This document shows positions 9,276 through 22,100 of a stretch of 64,000 nucleotides of DNA, piece by piece (positions within the stretch are counted from its first letter, which is position 1; each line of letters starts with the position of its first letter). Source of the stretch: Pleurostoma richardsiae (lineage: Eukaryota; Ascomycota; Sordariomycetes; Calosphaeriales; Pleurostomataceae); NCBI GenBank assembly GCA_030052745.1, contig JANBVO010000007.1, positions 868,001 through 932,000 on the forward strand, given 5' to 3'. Made by a program: the position numbers and the translations under genes. The notes below the pieces were generated by a model. It searched no databases. It saw nothing but the letters and a program-made list of their open reading frames with translations, and had not been told where the DNA came from.

Positions 9276-10832
9276 GAGGCGTCCGCAAAACTAAGGGCTT
9301 AAGTGAAAGACTCTGTCGCCCAAGGCTGGGCAGTTTCGGGGGATTGAGAGGCCCCAGACAATGATGGCGAGACCGGCGGGAACGGACACCACAAGCAAGG
9401 GGCTGACAGGCGGGAAGGCGGCGCAAGACCGGCGCAAGACCGATTCTGAGACGCTGAGCTAGGTAGGTATTCTTTTCGCTCTAGAGCAGGCGTGATGATC
9501 GCTGGGTGAGAGGTCTGGCCCCGCTGCTGATGGTCACGACATTCGTCGGAGGCAAATTCGCTGATCGAGGAACTTCTCCTGAATGGGACCTGGATAGTAC
9601 TGTAGAGTCCGTAGGTAGTAAGTAGTATTACGGGATCGGAAACTTTGAGATACGGCAGGCAAAGGGAGCGGCGCCTCTCGGTGAAGGTTAAGGGCGAACC
9701 TAAAAGCGGACTGACCTGCAACCCTCTCTACCTTAATGCAATGCGTCAATGCCTAGGAAGGTTGTGTCTCTGCATTCCAGACCAACCAACCATCCAACCA
9801 ACCAACCCCCCTTGCCCCAGCCTTGGAGGGTGGCAAGGCCTCCTCTCTTCTGCCTGGCCATTCCCGCTTGTTCCTCGTTATCTCCCGTCCTGATCACGCT
9901 ATCTTGGCCTCCTCACGGATTTCTGTGTGCCTCCCGTCTCCAGTGCCGTGTGGTGGCAGTACCTCCGTACACAGTACTGCCAATGCTGGTTTGGGCTGCC
10001 GGACCCTGGACCGACCCGACGATGGCGCCTGCTTGGCGAATCTGTCTGTCCTCCAGCGCTGCGGATTCAAGGCACACGCGCACCTGTTTAGCGTGACTCT
10101 TGTTTACAAGTGACAACCGGTCCCGGTGTCGATAGTGTGCGCTCTGTCGCCCACCGTACTCGAAGCCGGGGGCTGGGAAGCGCCTCAGCCAATCACAGCG
10201 AGCAGCGGCCAGAGTCGCTGATCTTGGAAAATCTGCTACTAAGGAGAAGGGGGCTCCACTCTGCTTCAACGCCCCCCAAATCCAGGTCCAACCGCAAACA
10301 ACATTGATCAGTGATTCATTTCTGTCTTTTCCAGCTCCCGTACACTGTGACTTTGAATCGTGCAAACTGCCTTCCTTGCCCGGTTCTGCATCTTCCGCCG
10401 CGCCAGCCCCGGCCCGCGACCGCCACTTCGACTCCAAACAACCTGTTCCATCAACTCGGACCCCGGCCTCGCCTCTACGCACCGTCCTTCCATCGGCACG
10501 CCTTTCGAGTGCCGACCTCCTGCGCGCCTGTCCGTCTCTCATTTGAGGCCAGGTCGTGCATTGGCCGGCAATCGCCCCCACCACCACAAACGCCCCCTCC
10601 CTCCCCTGGCGACTTAACCTGACTGCCTTGGCCGGCCTCTCTCGACACCGCTCTCTGGCCCTCGTGTCTCTCTTTCCCTTTCGCGATCTGCCTATCCGAA
10701 TATCCTCTCCGGCTTGTCGAACGCATCATTCCCACGGCGCGAACCGGTCAGCTAGCCAACTCATCTTGTCGCAGGTGGCCTAGAAACGCTCAGGATGGTG
10801 CTGAGCAGTAGCTGGTCTATGAATTAAATGAC
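9276..10832. other. Divergent promoter and long 5' leader
   Basis: Region between the divergent ALKBH6-like (-) and ankyrin (+) genes. It has a CCAA tetranucleotide run near 9781-9807 and a strongly pyrimidine-rich leader from about 10310 to 10780 with several upstream ATGs. Overlapping reading frames (for example 9913-10587 minus and 10311-10622 plus) are compositional and have no recognisable domain. Confidence 0.5.
9781..9807. repeat. CCAA tetranucleotide repeat
   Basis: Short imperfect run of ACCA/CCAA units in the promoter region between two divergent genes. It is a simple-sequence repeat with no sign of function beyond its position. Confidence 0.7.
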
Positions 10833-13800
10833 ATGGATGCGCAGAATGCTACCGAGCCCGCCTCTACGAAGCCCACCGCTTCACCGAAGCGCGCTGCCAC
10901 CATCACCACTGCCATCGACAGTTCCACAGCCAAGAGTGCGGCCACGGCCGAGACCCATCCGGCCAGCCTCATCTCCTTGAACAAGCCGTCTCCCGTTGCG
11001 ACGGGATCTTCGTCGCCTACCGATAAGCCTAAAGACCCCAGACCCGGTTCTGCTGCTCACGACGACGACGGCAGCCCAGACGCCAATTCTGAGGCCGAGA
11101 CGATTGTGCTGCCCGGCAAGGATGGTTCACCGATCAAGTCGCGCAAGGTCATCAAACACGAGGATGATAGCGATAGAGCTGACAAGGCTGGCCTCTCGTC
11201 GAAGCGTAAACATTCCAGTGGGAGTAGAGATGATGACAAGGCTGAGAGGGGAAACGGAGCCGAGCCGCTCGCGGCCGATGCCGCGGCTGCTCAGTCCGTC
11301 AAGAGGAAGAAGAAGCTACAAGACAAGCAACGGGCAAAGGATGGCTCAAGTGGTTTAAGCTCAGCTCCCGCGTCCCCCCCTCAGCGCTCTCGCCAACGTT
11401 CCGACGAAGCTCGCTCGGATTCTGAGCTGGAGTCTGGACAAGCCAGACCATCCAAAGATAAGGCTCGCTCTTCTGACAAACTTGTTCCTACCAAGAGAAA
11501 GGCGCCGAAGGCCGAATCCGAGGACGAGGTCGAGCGCCGAAAGGCCAGACGTCAAAGGGCACCGGGCTCGAGCGGCGACGCGGTTTCGTCAAGCAAGCCA
11601 CAGCAACATCAACAACACAAGGATCGCGACCTCAAGTCGTCCTCGTCGCGGGCGCATGGCGAACTCGTATCCAATACGCATAGATCTGTTTCTCCACATC
11701 CTCGGACGCATCGCCGCAGCGTCTCAAGCCAGCTTCCGTCACAAGTTTCCAACGGGCTGAGCCACAAGAAAAAGCGCGTTCCTGCACCGTTAACCACTGA
11801 TTATCATTCCGATGAATCCTCTGCAGGTGGTACCCCACACATGCGCAGTTCAAAGTTTCGCAGCCTTACGACGCCGGCCACCGCTGAGTCAACCATATCT
11901 CCAGCAAAGGTGGCCCCCCACAAGAAACACCTCGACGCCCATGGTCAAACTTTTCTCGCCCGGGCTTGTGCGAGGGGAGAGTATGAGATCGCAAAGCAAC
12001 GGCTCGGCGAACGACCTGAGGACCTCAATGTCGCTGACTTCGCCGGAAACACACCTCTCCAGATTGCTGCACTTAACGGGTATGAAGACATTGTCAAGCT
12101 TCTGGTGGATGCTGGCTGTAATTTGGATTGTGTCAACTATGACAAAGACACCCCGTTACTGGATGCTGTGGATAACGGACACCTTGGAGTCGTCAAGATT
12201 CTCCTGGATGCAGGAGTCAACCCCCGCAAGGCAAACGTCAATGGAGAGGAACCGATAGATCGCGTCAGCGATGATCTCGAGAACGGCACTGAGATAAAGG
12301 CGGCTTTGCTAGAGGCGAAGCAGAGAATGGGCGAGCGTCGCAGGACTTCAGAGGAACACCACGATCAAGATCACACAGACAGCCGTTCGTCCCATGGCCC
12401 CGAGAGCCCGCGAGAGTCTTCCGCCGCGCCAACCTCGTCTCATGCTCTTGCGAGTGGACGGAGAGCTGGGACAGTCCGGTCAACCAAAACCAGCAATCAC
12501 TTGCTGTACATGCCCATGGATGACAAAACCCTGCGGCAAGCCGCTGGACGCGGTGATGAGGAGACTGTCACGCGGATCCTCCAAGTCAGGGATACCTTTG
12601 ATGATCCGGAATCCATGGTCGCCGCCGCGAGAGGTGGGCACGACATCGTCATGCAGCTCTTGTTGGCGTTGGGGAGTGCGAACCCGGATCCGGGACCTGT
12701 GAGCTCCATGCCTCCCGAATATGCAACCCCGATGCTGGCAGCCATCGGACAAGAGAACATCAAGGTGATTCGCCTGCTCCTGGACCAGAACAACTTCGAC
12801 CCGACTCGTCGCTTCAAGGGAGATACATACTACGAGATAGCGAGGAAGAGGCAGGGGACAAACTGGAAGGAGGAGGAGCACATGCTCAAGGAGGCTTATG
12901 ATGCCTACAGGAGAACTCACAAAGACAGCTCCAAAACCAGGTCTCCGAGTCGACGAGAACAAGAGCGAGACGTCAGGCGTGGAGCCCGTGCCGAGTCAAA
13001 GGACGATTCTTCCAGGTCTCACAGGCGGAAGGGTTCGAGCCCTACCAGAGATGGTCGGCGAACGAGCTCGAGCAAAGTGTCCAGCAGCCCCAAGGAGAAA
13101 CGACGCTCGGGCTCTTTCACAGGGGCTAAAGACGACCAGACCTCTCCTAAGAGAGGTCCAGGAAGACCGCGAAAAGACGAGCGCATGCCCACCATTGCCG
13201 TCTCCGATCGCGAAACATCCCCGAAAACGACGGTAAAGCACGCCAGCAAAGCACCGCGTGCAGATTTGGACCTGGCTCTTTCGTCAGAGGGCGAGACCCT
13301 GAAGCCAAGAAGGAAGCTAGTCTCCGGCAAAGCACTGAAGGGGGAGAGGGAAAAGCAGCGTCGCGCGAGCATGGTCTCGAATGCCTCGTCAATGAGAGAG
13401 GCCGCAAGCCCTCGAGAGTCTCGTCCAGATGAGACTGTCGATAGACCTAAGGCAGAGAAATATCATGACCGGACGAAAGCCCTCAAAAGAGACGACTCAA
13501 GGGATAGGCTATCTGTCTCTGGCGAAAATACCACAAAACGTCACCGGGCGAGCGCAACCCCTCCTCATGGTTCCTCGGAGAGAGAAGCGGAGGGTCCCGT
13601 CAAGAGAAGAAGGTTGGATGTCGACGGAAAGGAGAAGCGGCGGAAACTTAGCCCCTCTCCTGATGATCGTCACCGCAAATCCGGGCTCGCTCGAGATGGA
13701 CAGACGCCTCAGAGGTCCTTGAGTAAGTCAAGCCACAAAAACAGAGAAGAGAGTGAGCGTCGCGAGCCATCAAAGGCCAAGAAAGGCGAAGCCACTGTGG

Positions 13801-15545
13801 ACCACAGCCGCAAGGACTCGGGCAGATCTGCCGCCTCGGACAAGAGCATACATGTGAAGTCTGAAGATACTGACTTGGAAATGCGTGACGCCAATCAATC
13901 ACTGGATGGCGATGATGCCGCGGGTCGTGCCTTGCGGGAGAACGAAGAAGAGAAGAAGCAGGCCGAAGTCATTGCGAAAGCCCTCGAAGCCAAGAAGAGA
14001 CAAGAAGAGGACGAAAAACGTCGAGCAGAAGAGGAGAAGCGGCGGCGTGAAGAGGAGGAAGAAATCAAACGACGAGAAGAGGAACAGAGAAAGATCCTGG
14101 AAGCCGAGAAGAAACGACGAGAGGAGGAGGAAGCGGAGAAGAGACGCCTCCAGGAGGAAGAAGAGAAGAAACGTCGAGAAGAGGAGGAGCGGCGGAAACG
14201 TGAAGAAGAGGAGAGAAAGCGTCTCGAGGAGGAGGAGGAGCGCCGAAAGCGAGAGGAAGAGGAGAAACGCTGGCGAGAAGAAGAGGAACGGAAAAGACAG
14301 GAGGAGGAAAGACTTCGAAAAGAACAACTCGAGCGAGAAGCTGAAGAAGCGCGGCGAAAACGCGAGGAAGAGGAACGAAAAGAACAGGAGCGCAAAGAAC
14401 GTTTATTACGTGAAGAGATGGAACGCCGCCGGGCTGCCCGGGAGGCGGAGCAACGCAGAATCTTCCTGGAGCAAGAACGGATCCGTCTCTCTAAGCTTCC
14501 CCCTCTCCTTCGTTGGCTCGATGGCTGTCCAAATCCAAAGACGTCGGATGTGGCTGAGAAATTCAGTATGATGCAAGGAGTGCGGTACGATTGTATTCGA
14601 CCGGAGACTAACGGGACAGACGACGGGAGGGAGCAGTGGCTGCTGAATACTCAGGTGGCCCTGCTCCTTGGCGAGAAGGACCTCAAGCTGTCACGTTACA
14701 CTGGTTGGGAGCACATCCCCGCGTCCATGATTGCCAAAAAGGTCATCTGGAGACTCGAGTCGGATCGCTATGCTCTCACAACGCCGAGCCTCTACGACAT
14801 CGGCAAGCAGTTGCCGGATTATTACTGCGGCGAAGATCCGGATACCATGAGCTACAGAGTCATCGAGAGGCTCCGCGGGGAGGCGTGGGAAAAGTTTGCC
14901 GCCATGGATATGTTCTTCGTTAAGGTCAGTTTTCAAAACCCTGCTGGTCTAGGGACATACCCGTACTAACGATTAGACCAGGCTTCCGAATTGATGTTCA
15001 TCATCCCAAACATCCAACACCTCCGCCGTGTGAAGCTGAGCGTCGCTTACCGCGAGCTGCCGGAGCATGAGTATCAGCTTGCGGGCTGGGCGCCGCTGCA
15101 GAAGTGGAAGAACGACCCGGACGCACATCGTTTCCATGGGTTTGCTCCGAGAAACAAGTACTACATCAACGGTCAGATGATCTACGAGGAGAGGCCCGGT
15201 CTTGCGGCTGTCAGCAAGACGCCGTTCCCCGAAAAGCGTGTTCCTCGGCGAGGTTTTGTGGCTGTCCCGCCTCATGACCCCGATTACACTCGGCTCTGCA
15301 AGGAGCAGGGCCTGGACCACCTGCTATCAGGTCTCCAGACGCCACCTCTTGTCAATGGTCTTCACTCCTCGCCGACGAGCGAGTTCTCCCTTCGGCCGCC
15401 TCCAGTCCATGATATCTCACCAGCACAGTCCGAGCCACCGACTGCCAACGGAGACAGCAACCACACGATTAGCACTCCAGCTTCAGTTGTACAGGAGCAG
15501 CTCTTGACTGATGGGGTGGATGTGACTGCCAATGATGACAAATGA
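10833..15545 (+). CDS. Ankyrin/AT-hook protein, candidate Set3-complex Hos4
   Basis: Large nuclear-looking protein of 1,551 aa. Exons are 10833-14924 and 14982-15545; the 57-nt intron 14925-14981 has a GTCAGT donor, ACTAAC branch point and ACCAG acceptor and joins FFVK to ASELMF. Order: disordered Lys/Ser/Asp-rich N-terminus with basic clusters (SVKRKKKLQDKQ); ankyrin repeats at about residues 365-475 (GNTPLQIAALNGYEDIVKLL, DTPLLDAVDNGHLGVVKILL); more ankyrin-like repeats at 560-660; an AT-hook (KRGPGRPRKDE) near 773; a long charged coiled coil at about 1035-1220; then a conserved globular C-terminus starting LSKLPPLLRWLDG. Ankyrin repeats followed by a C-terminal domain match the fungal Hos4-type subunit of the Set3 histone-deacetylase complex, so chromatin repression is the likely role. 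That assignment is inference from architecture; another ankyrin chromatin protein is possible. Confidence 0.85.
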
Positions 15546-16494
15546 GCTGCTTTGCCTGGCATGAAGTCTGCATTGTTCAGCGTGGAAACCTTTCAGCGTT
15601 CTTTGCAATATACCTTATCCGACTGGAGAAAAGATATAACCCAGAGAGTCTTTTTGCTTTTTGCGTCGCTGGGCTCCTGCTGGGAGCGTCTGTTGCCACC
15701 TTGGGCCTCAGACCCTGGGAAGCCTTCTTTTGCCACACATGGGTGGATGGTTGGCCTTGGATTGGCGGGATATCCCGACTCGATGGGACAGTGGACGGAC
15801 AGCATTGCTTCTGGAGCTCTGGCTAACAATTATTACTGCTGCTTTGGGGGAGAAGGATAACGTGTAGTTCCTTTTGTTTCGGACGACCGCGTTGATTTGG
15901 CACTGGCGGGTTTACTGGGCAAACGGATACCCTTTCTACCTCCTCGAATGTCCTTACTTGCGGACACATATGCACATATATCTGCAGTGGCTCTTCTATG
16001 GCGGATATGCTGCTTTGGAAGGCTGACTGAGTCTGTTGACGATCAGTAGCTGCTTCAATACGCAACACCTACCAGACTCGCCTACCTACCTATCTGTGCT
16101 TATTTCACCGGACGTGAACCTTAGCCCTGTCGCTCTTGCACTCAGGCACTTGTGAGGGCGAGTGAAACATGTCCTCATGATGTAGGTTAGAAGACGATGT
16201 CTAGAGCAAGGAATCCGCAGATATCTCGAGACCGATGCTCCGCAAGCCGACTTAGACTTCGGCCGGGTTAAACTGGGTCACAACGGCAGCAGTGACATCA
16301 GGAGGGGCGACCGCACGTCGGACCCGCCCGGCCGAGGTTTTGCCCCGCGAACAAAATTTCCCACTCCACCAAGTTGCGGTCGCCAAACGCCTCCGCGCCT
16401 GCATCTCCCAGCAGCCACCTTTCATTCTGTACCCTTTCTCGATACACATCGCCCTTGAAAGTGCACCGTCCTGTGAGACGTGAAAGAAGCGACC
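15546..16494. other. Intergenic region upstream of DRG1
   Basis: 3' region of the ankyrin gene and promoter of the downstream GTPase. No coding signal was recognised in the short overlapping frames around 15550-15870. Confidence 0.5.
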
Positions 16495-18024
16495 ATGTCG
16501 ACCACAGTAGACAAGGTGCGTGAACTGGCGCGTCCTTTTTACTTATTGAGATACTAATGACGAGTGCGACAACAGATCAAGGAGATCGAGGCCGAAGTAC
16601 GTTGAAGGCTCCCCAAAGCCCCTTGCCCCTCCGTCCATCACGAGCGAAAACTAAGATGTCTACTGCTATAGATGGCCAAGACTCAAAAGAACAAGGCGAC
16701 ATCCTACCATCTGGGACAGCTGAAGGCAAAGCTCGCAAAGCTCAAGCGCGAGCTCCTGACCCCTTCGTCAAGCGGCGGCGGCGGTGGAGGAGCGGGCTTC
16801 GATGTTGCTAGAACTGGAGTGGCCAGTGTTGGCTTCATCGGCTTTCCCTCCGTGGGGAAGAGTACGCTCATGAGCAGGCTCACTGGGCAGCACTCTGAGG
16901 CCGCGGCATATGAGTTCACGACGCTGACTTCGGTGCCTGGTCAAGTCATCTATAACGGTATGATAAATTCGACGGCTTTGGAACCACCCTTCTCTATCCA
17001 ATGGTTTAACAGATTGATAATACCGGGGGCTAACCCTTTCAATCAGGCGCTCCTCTTCAGATGATCGATCTGCCTGGTATTATCGAGGGTGCCAAGGATG
17101 GTCGTGGTCGTGGACGACAAGTCATCGCCGTCGCAAAGACGTGCCATCTCATCTTCATCGTGCTCGATGTCAACAAGCCGTTGACAGATAAAAGAGTGAT
17201 CGAGTCCGAGCTGGAAGGCTTCGGGATCCGAATCAACAAGCAGCCGCCCAACATAACATTCAAGAAGAAAGAGAAGGGTGGCCTCAACATCACAAGCACC
17301 GTGCCACTCACCCACATTGACCACGACGAGATCCGGGCGGTGATGAGCGAGTACCGCATCAACTCGGCTGATATTGCGATCCGCTGCGATGCCACTATTG
17401 ACGACCTGATCGACGTGCTAGAGGCGAAGAGCCGAAGCTACATCCCCGTCATATACGTGCTGAACAAGATCGACTCGATCAGCATCGAGGAGCTAGATCT
17501 GCTCTACCGCATCCCGAACTCCGTGCCTATCAGCTCCGAGCACGGCTGGAATGTCGACGAGCTAATGGAAGCAATGTAATGATCTGCCCTTCTCACTGTT
17601 CCGATTCGGTGTTGCTCAGAAAGCTGACTCGTCGTCCTCTCCCCAGGTGGGAAAAGCTGAATCTAGTTCGGGTGTACACGAAGCCCAAGGGAAAGATGCC
17701 CGACTACTCCTCGCCAGTCGTTCTTCGATCCTCGAGATGCACGGTGGAGGACTTTGTGAGTAGCCCCCTCGCCTTCATTAAGGCGACACTTCTAACCGAG
17801 ACATGATAGTGTAACGCTATCCACCGTAGCATTGTCGAGCAGTTCAAGACCGCCGTTGTTTATGGCAAGTCTGTCAAACATCAGCCACAGCGCGTCGGGC
17901 TGTCCCATGAGCTTGCCGACGAGGACATTGGTGGGCGCCGCCTTTCCCAGCTCCTTTCGAGCCTGTCCCCTTTTGAGCTAAGCTAACCCTCCCGCCCATT
18001 CTAGTGACCATTGTCAAACGATGA
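16495..18024 (+). CDS. RBG1: Developmentally regulated GTP-binding protein 1 (Rbg1)
   Basis: Cytosolic OBG/DRG-family GTPase that in yeast (Rbg1 with Tma46) associates with translating ribosomes. Seven exons: 16495-16515, 16576-16596, 16672-16957, 17047-17575, 17647-17755, 17810-17930 and 18005-18024. All six introns keep frame. The protein begins MSTTVDKIKEIEAEMAKTQK. Motifs: G1 GFPSVGKS, the threonine-rich G2 region [10 protein letters not shown]3 [10 protein letters not shown]4 NKID, the DRG S5D2-like insert after [12 protein letters not shown], and a C-terminal TGS-like domain (VRVYTKPKG...[21 protein letters not shown]) ending VTIVKR. The first two coding exons are only 21 nt each and the last 20 nt, so gene finders may miss them. 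About 367 aa, as expected for DRG1. Confidence 0.93.
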
Positions 18025-18605
18025 AGTCCCGGGATACCGGATACGACATGCATATGGCTGGAGTCAGGAGTTTGGTGTGACGAGGCTCTTCGGGTTGCCT
18101 CCCTCGATGATATGGCGAGCCTTGGTCAAGGTCTAGACGTCGCGCCCTCGCGGGTTCCCGGCACAGCCGGCAGAGCCCATCAATGCAAGGCTGACGACGC
18201 GCGACCCCCTTTTCCGGGGGGCGGCGTTATGTGGTTACACGGGGTACCATTGAGCGGCAATAATGCCGGGGCTCAGACCGAGACAAGGGCATTGCGGCAG
18301 TGCGTTTTAAGGAATGACTGCTTATGTGCAATGCACAGCTGAGGACGGGGGGATACAGGGCGTATACGGGGGGGAATGCCGATAGATAGCCAACCTAACC
18401 GGCTGGTAACAATACCTTTATCCACGCGGATGCAACCGCGTACTCAGATGCGAGCAGTGAAAAGAAAACTTTTGCAGCCTTCCCGTAGATCCCATCCCAC
18501 CGGTCAAGGTGTACTCTGTACGGAAGTACTGTACCTAACTTGACTACCACCGTCATTCAGTCGTCACTCTCTGTGTTCTCTGACAGCCCCGAGGCGAGCA
18601 GGCAG

Positions 18606-18649
18606 GCTTGCTGGCTGGCAGGCTGGCAGGGAGGGAGGGAGGGAGGGAG
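18606..18649. repeat. GGCT/GGGA simple repeat
   Basis: Tandem GGCTGGCA units running into four or five GGGA units. Low-complexity DNA in a gene-poor region. Confidence 0.75.
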
Positions 18650-18832
18650 CAATAGGGGAGTGAGTACAGATTTACCCCACATACGCCCACACCTTGAAGG
18701 CCGGGGAGAGTCGAGCAATGAGGACGTGCCAGAGGCATTTCTCCTGTGTCATCTGCATACGGAGTACCGACGGCCGGCCATCTGCGGCCTGTTACCAACA
18801 GATGTACCTCTCAGTTCAGCAGGGTATGTTGG

Positions 18833-18900
18833 GTGCGTGTATGTGCGTGCGTGCGTGCGTGCGTGCGTACAGTCACTGCAGTGCAGTGCAGCGCAGTGCA
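18833..18900. repeat. GTGC microsatellite and GCAGT repeat
   Basis: A run of about eight GTGC/GCGT units is followed directly by GCAGT-type repeats (CTGCAGTGCAGTGCAG). The second part is partly self-complementary. Confidence 0.75.
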
Positions 18901-19104
18901 GGAGAGCGTGGGGTGATTTGATTGATGGTGGATGATGATGATGGTGGTGATGATGCTGCTTCGTCGCTTGCGAAGTTGACTTGCACCTGCGCGAGGCTTG
19001 ATTGACATTGACTTTGTGACATCTCAGCGCTTAATGTTAGTGAGTGCGAGTGCACGGGGCGCGCTACATTAGTGGCCGACGCGATTTCCCCTTTCCGCCC
19101 GGCG

Positions 19105-19125
19105 CTGCTGCTGCTGCTGCTGCTG
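19105..19125. repeat. CTG trinucleotide repeat
   Basis: Seven uninterrupted CTG units in a non-coding region, followed by a CTT. Confidence 0.8.
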
Positions 19126-22100
19126 CTTGCCCCTGAGCTCAGCGAGGTAGATAGGTAGGCAAGGTACCTTGGGCGTTGGTGAGGAAGGATCGATCGACTC
19201 GTGTCCCGATCAGATACGGGCACATCACTCCAGGTCCCTCTTTTGAATCCCGAAGGTACTCGATACCTAGGTACCTACCTACCCTATCTCAGGTACATAC
19301 CTTACCTAAGATAAAGTATCTAAGCAGGTCCTCAATACTGCAGATGCGCGCGCGCACACACGACATGAGAGACTCGACTTCTCGATCGACTAGGCAGGGC
19401 TCCTCTCTAGATCTCCTCATCCCTCATCCCTCATCCCTATCCCTCACCTCTCGTCCCACCAGAGCCCGCCCAGTCAGTCGAGCATCCGGCAACCGCGCCT
19501 GGTGGCTGGTGATGGATTTCACTGATGCCTGCTTACGGATCGTACAACCACCTGCTTCGACCTCTCACATCTCTCGTCTTGCCGCCGACCACGACCGGCC
19601 CGGCCCAGCCCAGCAGAGCCCAGCAAGGAGCATTTTCTTTCCATCCCCCAACAAGACCAACCACTCAGACGTTCTTCTCAACTTCGTTCCTCTCGACTCC
19701 GTCCCTCTCCCGCGATCGCGGCATCGGACCGCACGAGTTGACGGGAATTGGAGGTCCAGGGAGGTCTAAGGGAGAGAAGCCAGCAAGCGTGTGCATGCCT
19801 TGTGCAGACTAGCATCGAGAACGGGGCGGCCTAGCTCAGATCTTTCTCTGGGATCAAGGGCCATCGCGCAGCTCGGATCTTGGGACGGAAAGCATTCCTC
19901 GACGCAGGCCCCGGTCGAAGCTTTCAGGGGAGCAGAGCACAGACGTTCATCCACCCAAACCCCCCCTCCTTACCATGGCTTGGCCAGCCTCTCTGCTTCC
20001 GCCATGATTTCTCGTCTGCAGCAACGCGATTCTCATCCGCATGGTTGTTCGCATTACGTCTTCATTTCCAAAACCTCCTTAACCATGACCGTTGCTCTCC
20101 TTAGCACTGTCTCCGTGGCCGCTCTTTATCTCACCGCCGTCATGTGAGGAAGAAACTCGTCCAATACCGTTCACCGGCCCCCCCACTCGACATCCTCTAG
20201 CCTTGTGGAGGAGTCTCACTTGATCCATCACTTGGCCGGCCAGATCAATGTCACTGGCCGCATGAAACCGGCGGCTCACTCCCCAAGAGCGCATTACGGG
20301 GTACTTAGTACTGAGCGGGCTCTTCGAGATGCAGAGTTACAGACGCTATTCCTGGTGATCATTGATCAAGGGCCTGTGCCCACCCAGACAAGCCCCACGC
20401 CTCCAACGGTGTGTGAGGGCCCCTGGACGCCGCTCACCATCCCCCTAAGGTCCCTCTTCGCTGCTCGACACTTCCGATGGCTTCATCATGTGGACAGGAG
20501 GAGAAGGATCCTACCTGAACCTATCCCATCATTGAGGCTGCGTTCTAGTTGACGGCGACAATGTGTAGCGCCTCCTGGGTGACCAGACGGTAACCCCCCC
20601 CTGGTATTCCTCGGCTCTCGCTACGCTCGCTATCCTCACTACGCTATGCTTGATCCGGTGCCATCCTCCAGGATCACCACCAGCCTCTCTCGTGCGGTGT
20701 AGCCTCCATCAGGAAGTAGGAGGCAGGGATCAAGAAGATTCGACCAACTGGAAGTCATCCGGACCCGGCACAAGGTCGCTTTGACCCTCCCGTTGGCTAG
20801 ATTTCTGCCCAATGGTCTCCAGGCTTCTCCTCGAAATTCGGCCCAATGAGCATCATGGTATCACTCAAGTCTTTGCTACGGAATATTCTTCGATTCACCT
20901 GCTTGGCTTGACCCGGTGTGATTTCCCTGGTCTGGCGCAGCCCGGACTTCCTCTTTCGGTTCCCCCCTTCCCGTCCCCAACGGGCCTTCCGTCAGTGATC
21001 GTCACGCGTTCGCGAAGGGAAAGGCGTGACAACACGAGCCTGGAGAGGGCCGACCCTTAAGTTAGATCTTTCCGCCCTAGGCGGCGCGGATTCATCTTTT
21101 AGGCTGACGGCGAGCTCCTAGCCGGCGGCTTCTGATGAGGCTTTAGACCGTAGAGTTTTGGCTGCTCCGCACCCCCTTCAGCGACATCTTAGTTGCACCG
21201 TACTCTCGAGAGCCCTGGCGGGCTCCTGGCAAGGTCTCCGTCCCGAATGGTGCTACCTGATGTCGGCATTTCAAACAGCTGCTCAGTAAGGCGGCATTCC
21301 TGGGAAGACATCCATCACGTTCGACAGTTTAGAGTATTTTTGGAGCTTGAAGAGATGGGGCCGAGCAAAGGTGATCGGCCGCTCAGCAATGCATTGATCT
21401 CCGTTTGGTCAATGCCGCGAGTCGCCTCCTTCAGAAACTCCGGCAGTGGCTTGACGTTTGATATCGAGCTCTCCCAGGGGAGCATTGATAGTGAGGAAAC
21501 CACCAGGCGCTTCCAGGTCGCTCTCCTAGCCCCCCTGCGCGCATTGCTTTAGGACCAGCCGGGGCCCCTGTCCAGCAGCTGGCCCACTCGACGCCCATCT
21601 CAATTCCACTGTGGGCCGCGGACGGATCAACTCGGATGCCTTGTCGATGTTATCGAGTAAACTTGATGCCCTCGGCTTCAGTCAGCAATCATCTGCTCGC
21701 CTTGAGTCGTACCTTATTTAGCTAGTGGCTATTTCACCGAGAGTCGAGACACGTTCTCAAAGGCTGCTAGACGCCCGCCATTGACGATAGCTGCCAAAAG
21801 AGGAGCCTCGGTCCTCTCTACGTTCCGGGACTGCGACGCCAATCCCAATGTACTCCGGAAAAGATAGCGGGGGAGCAGAGCACGTTGGCCCTATGGGCGA
21901 GCCGGTCAGTGTCCAGGAGCGGCCACCCACGATGACCACACCTCTACGGAGCGGGCCCCCTGCTCATCGGACGGCCCACTTGACTTAAGAGGGAAGCCAG
22001 CCAAGCATCGTCGAGATCAGTCCTTTACGGTTCTGATTCGCACTGAGTGATGTGTCGCTTTCCACGAAAAGACGTGCACTGGTAAGTATGGACCGTACTG

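Noticed and set aside
9913-10587. 224-codon minus-strand frame in the leader of the ankyrin gene
   Set aside because: It is antisense to a pyrimidine-rich 5' leader, giving Arg/Gly/Ala-rich translation without domains.
13895-14395. Antisense Ser/Arg/Phe-rich reading frames
   Set aside because: They are shadows of the Glu/Lys/Arg coiled coil encoded on the plus strand; long antisense frames are expected there.
18600-19130. Simple repeats considered as a CRISPR-like array or mobile element ends
   Set aside because: Units are 3-8 bp with no spacers, no terminal inverted repeats and no transposase; ordinary microsatellites.
19176-19769. 197-codon plus-strand reading frame
   Set aside because: Composition follows local pyrimidine and CCTACC-type repeats, with no domain, no conserved-looking block and no splice partner.
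20004-20147. Short frame with a hydrophobic C-terminus (TMTVALLSTVSVAALYL)
   Set aside because: Only about 47 codons, no signal-peptide-like start and no context supporting a gene; could be chance.
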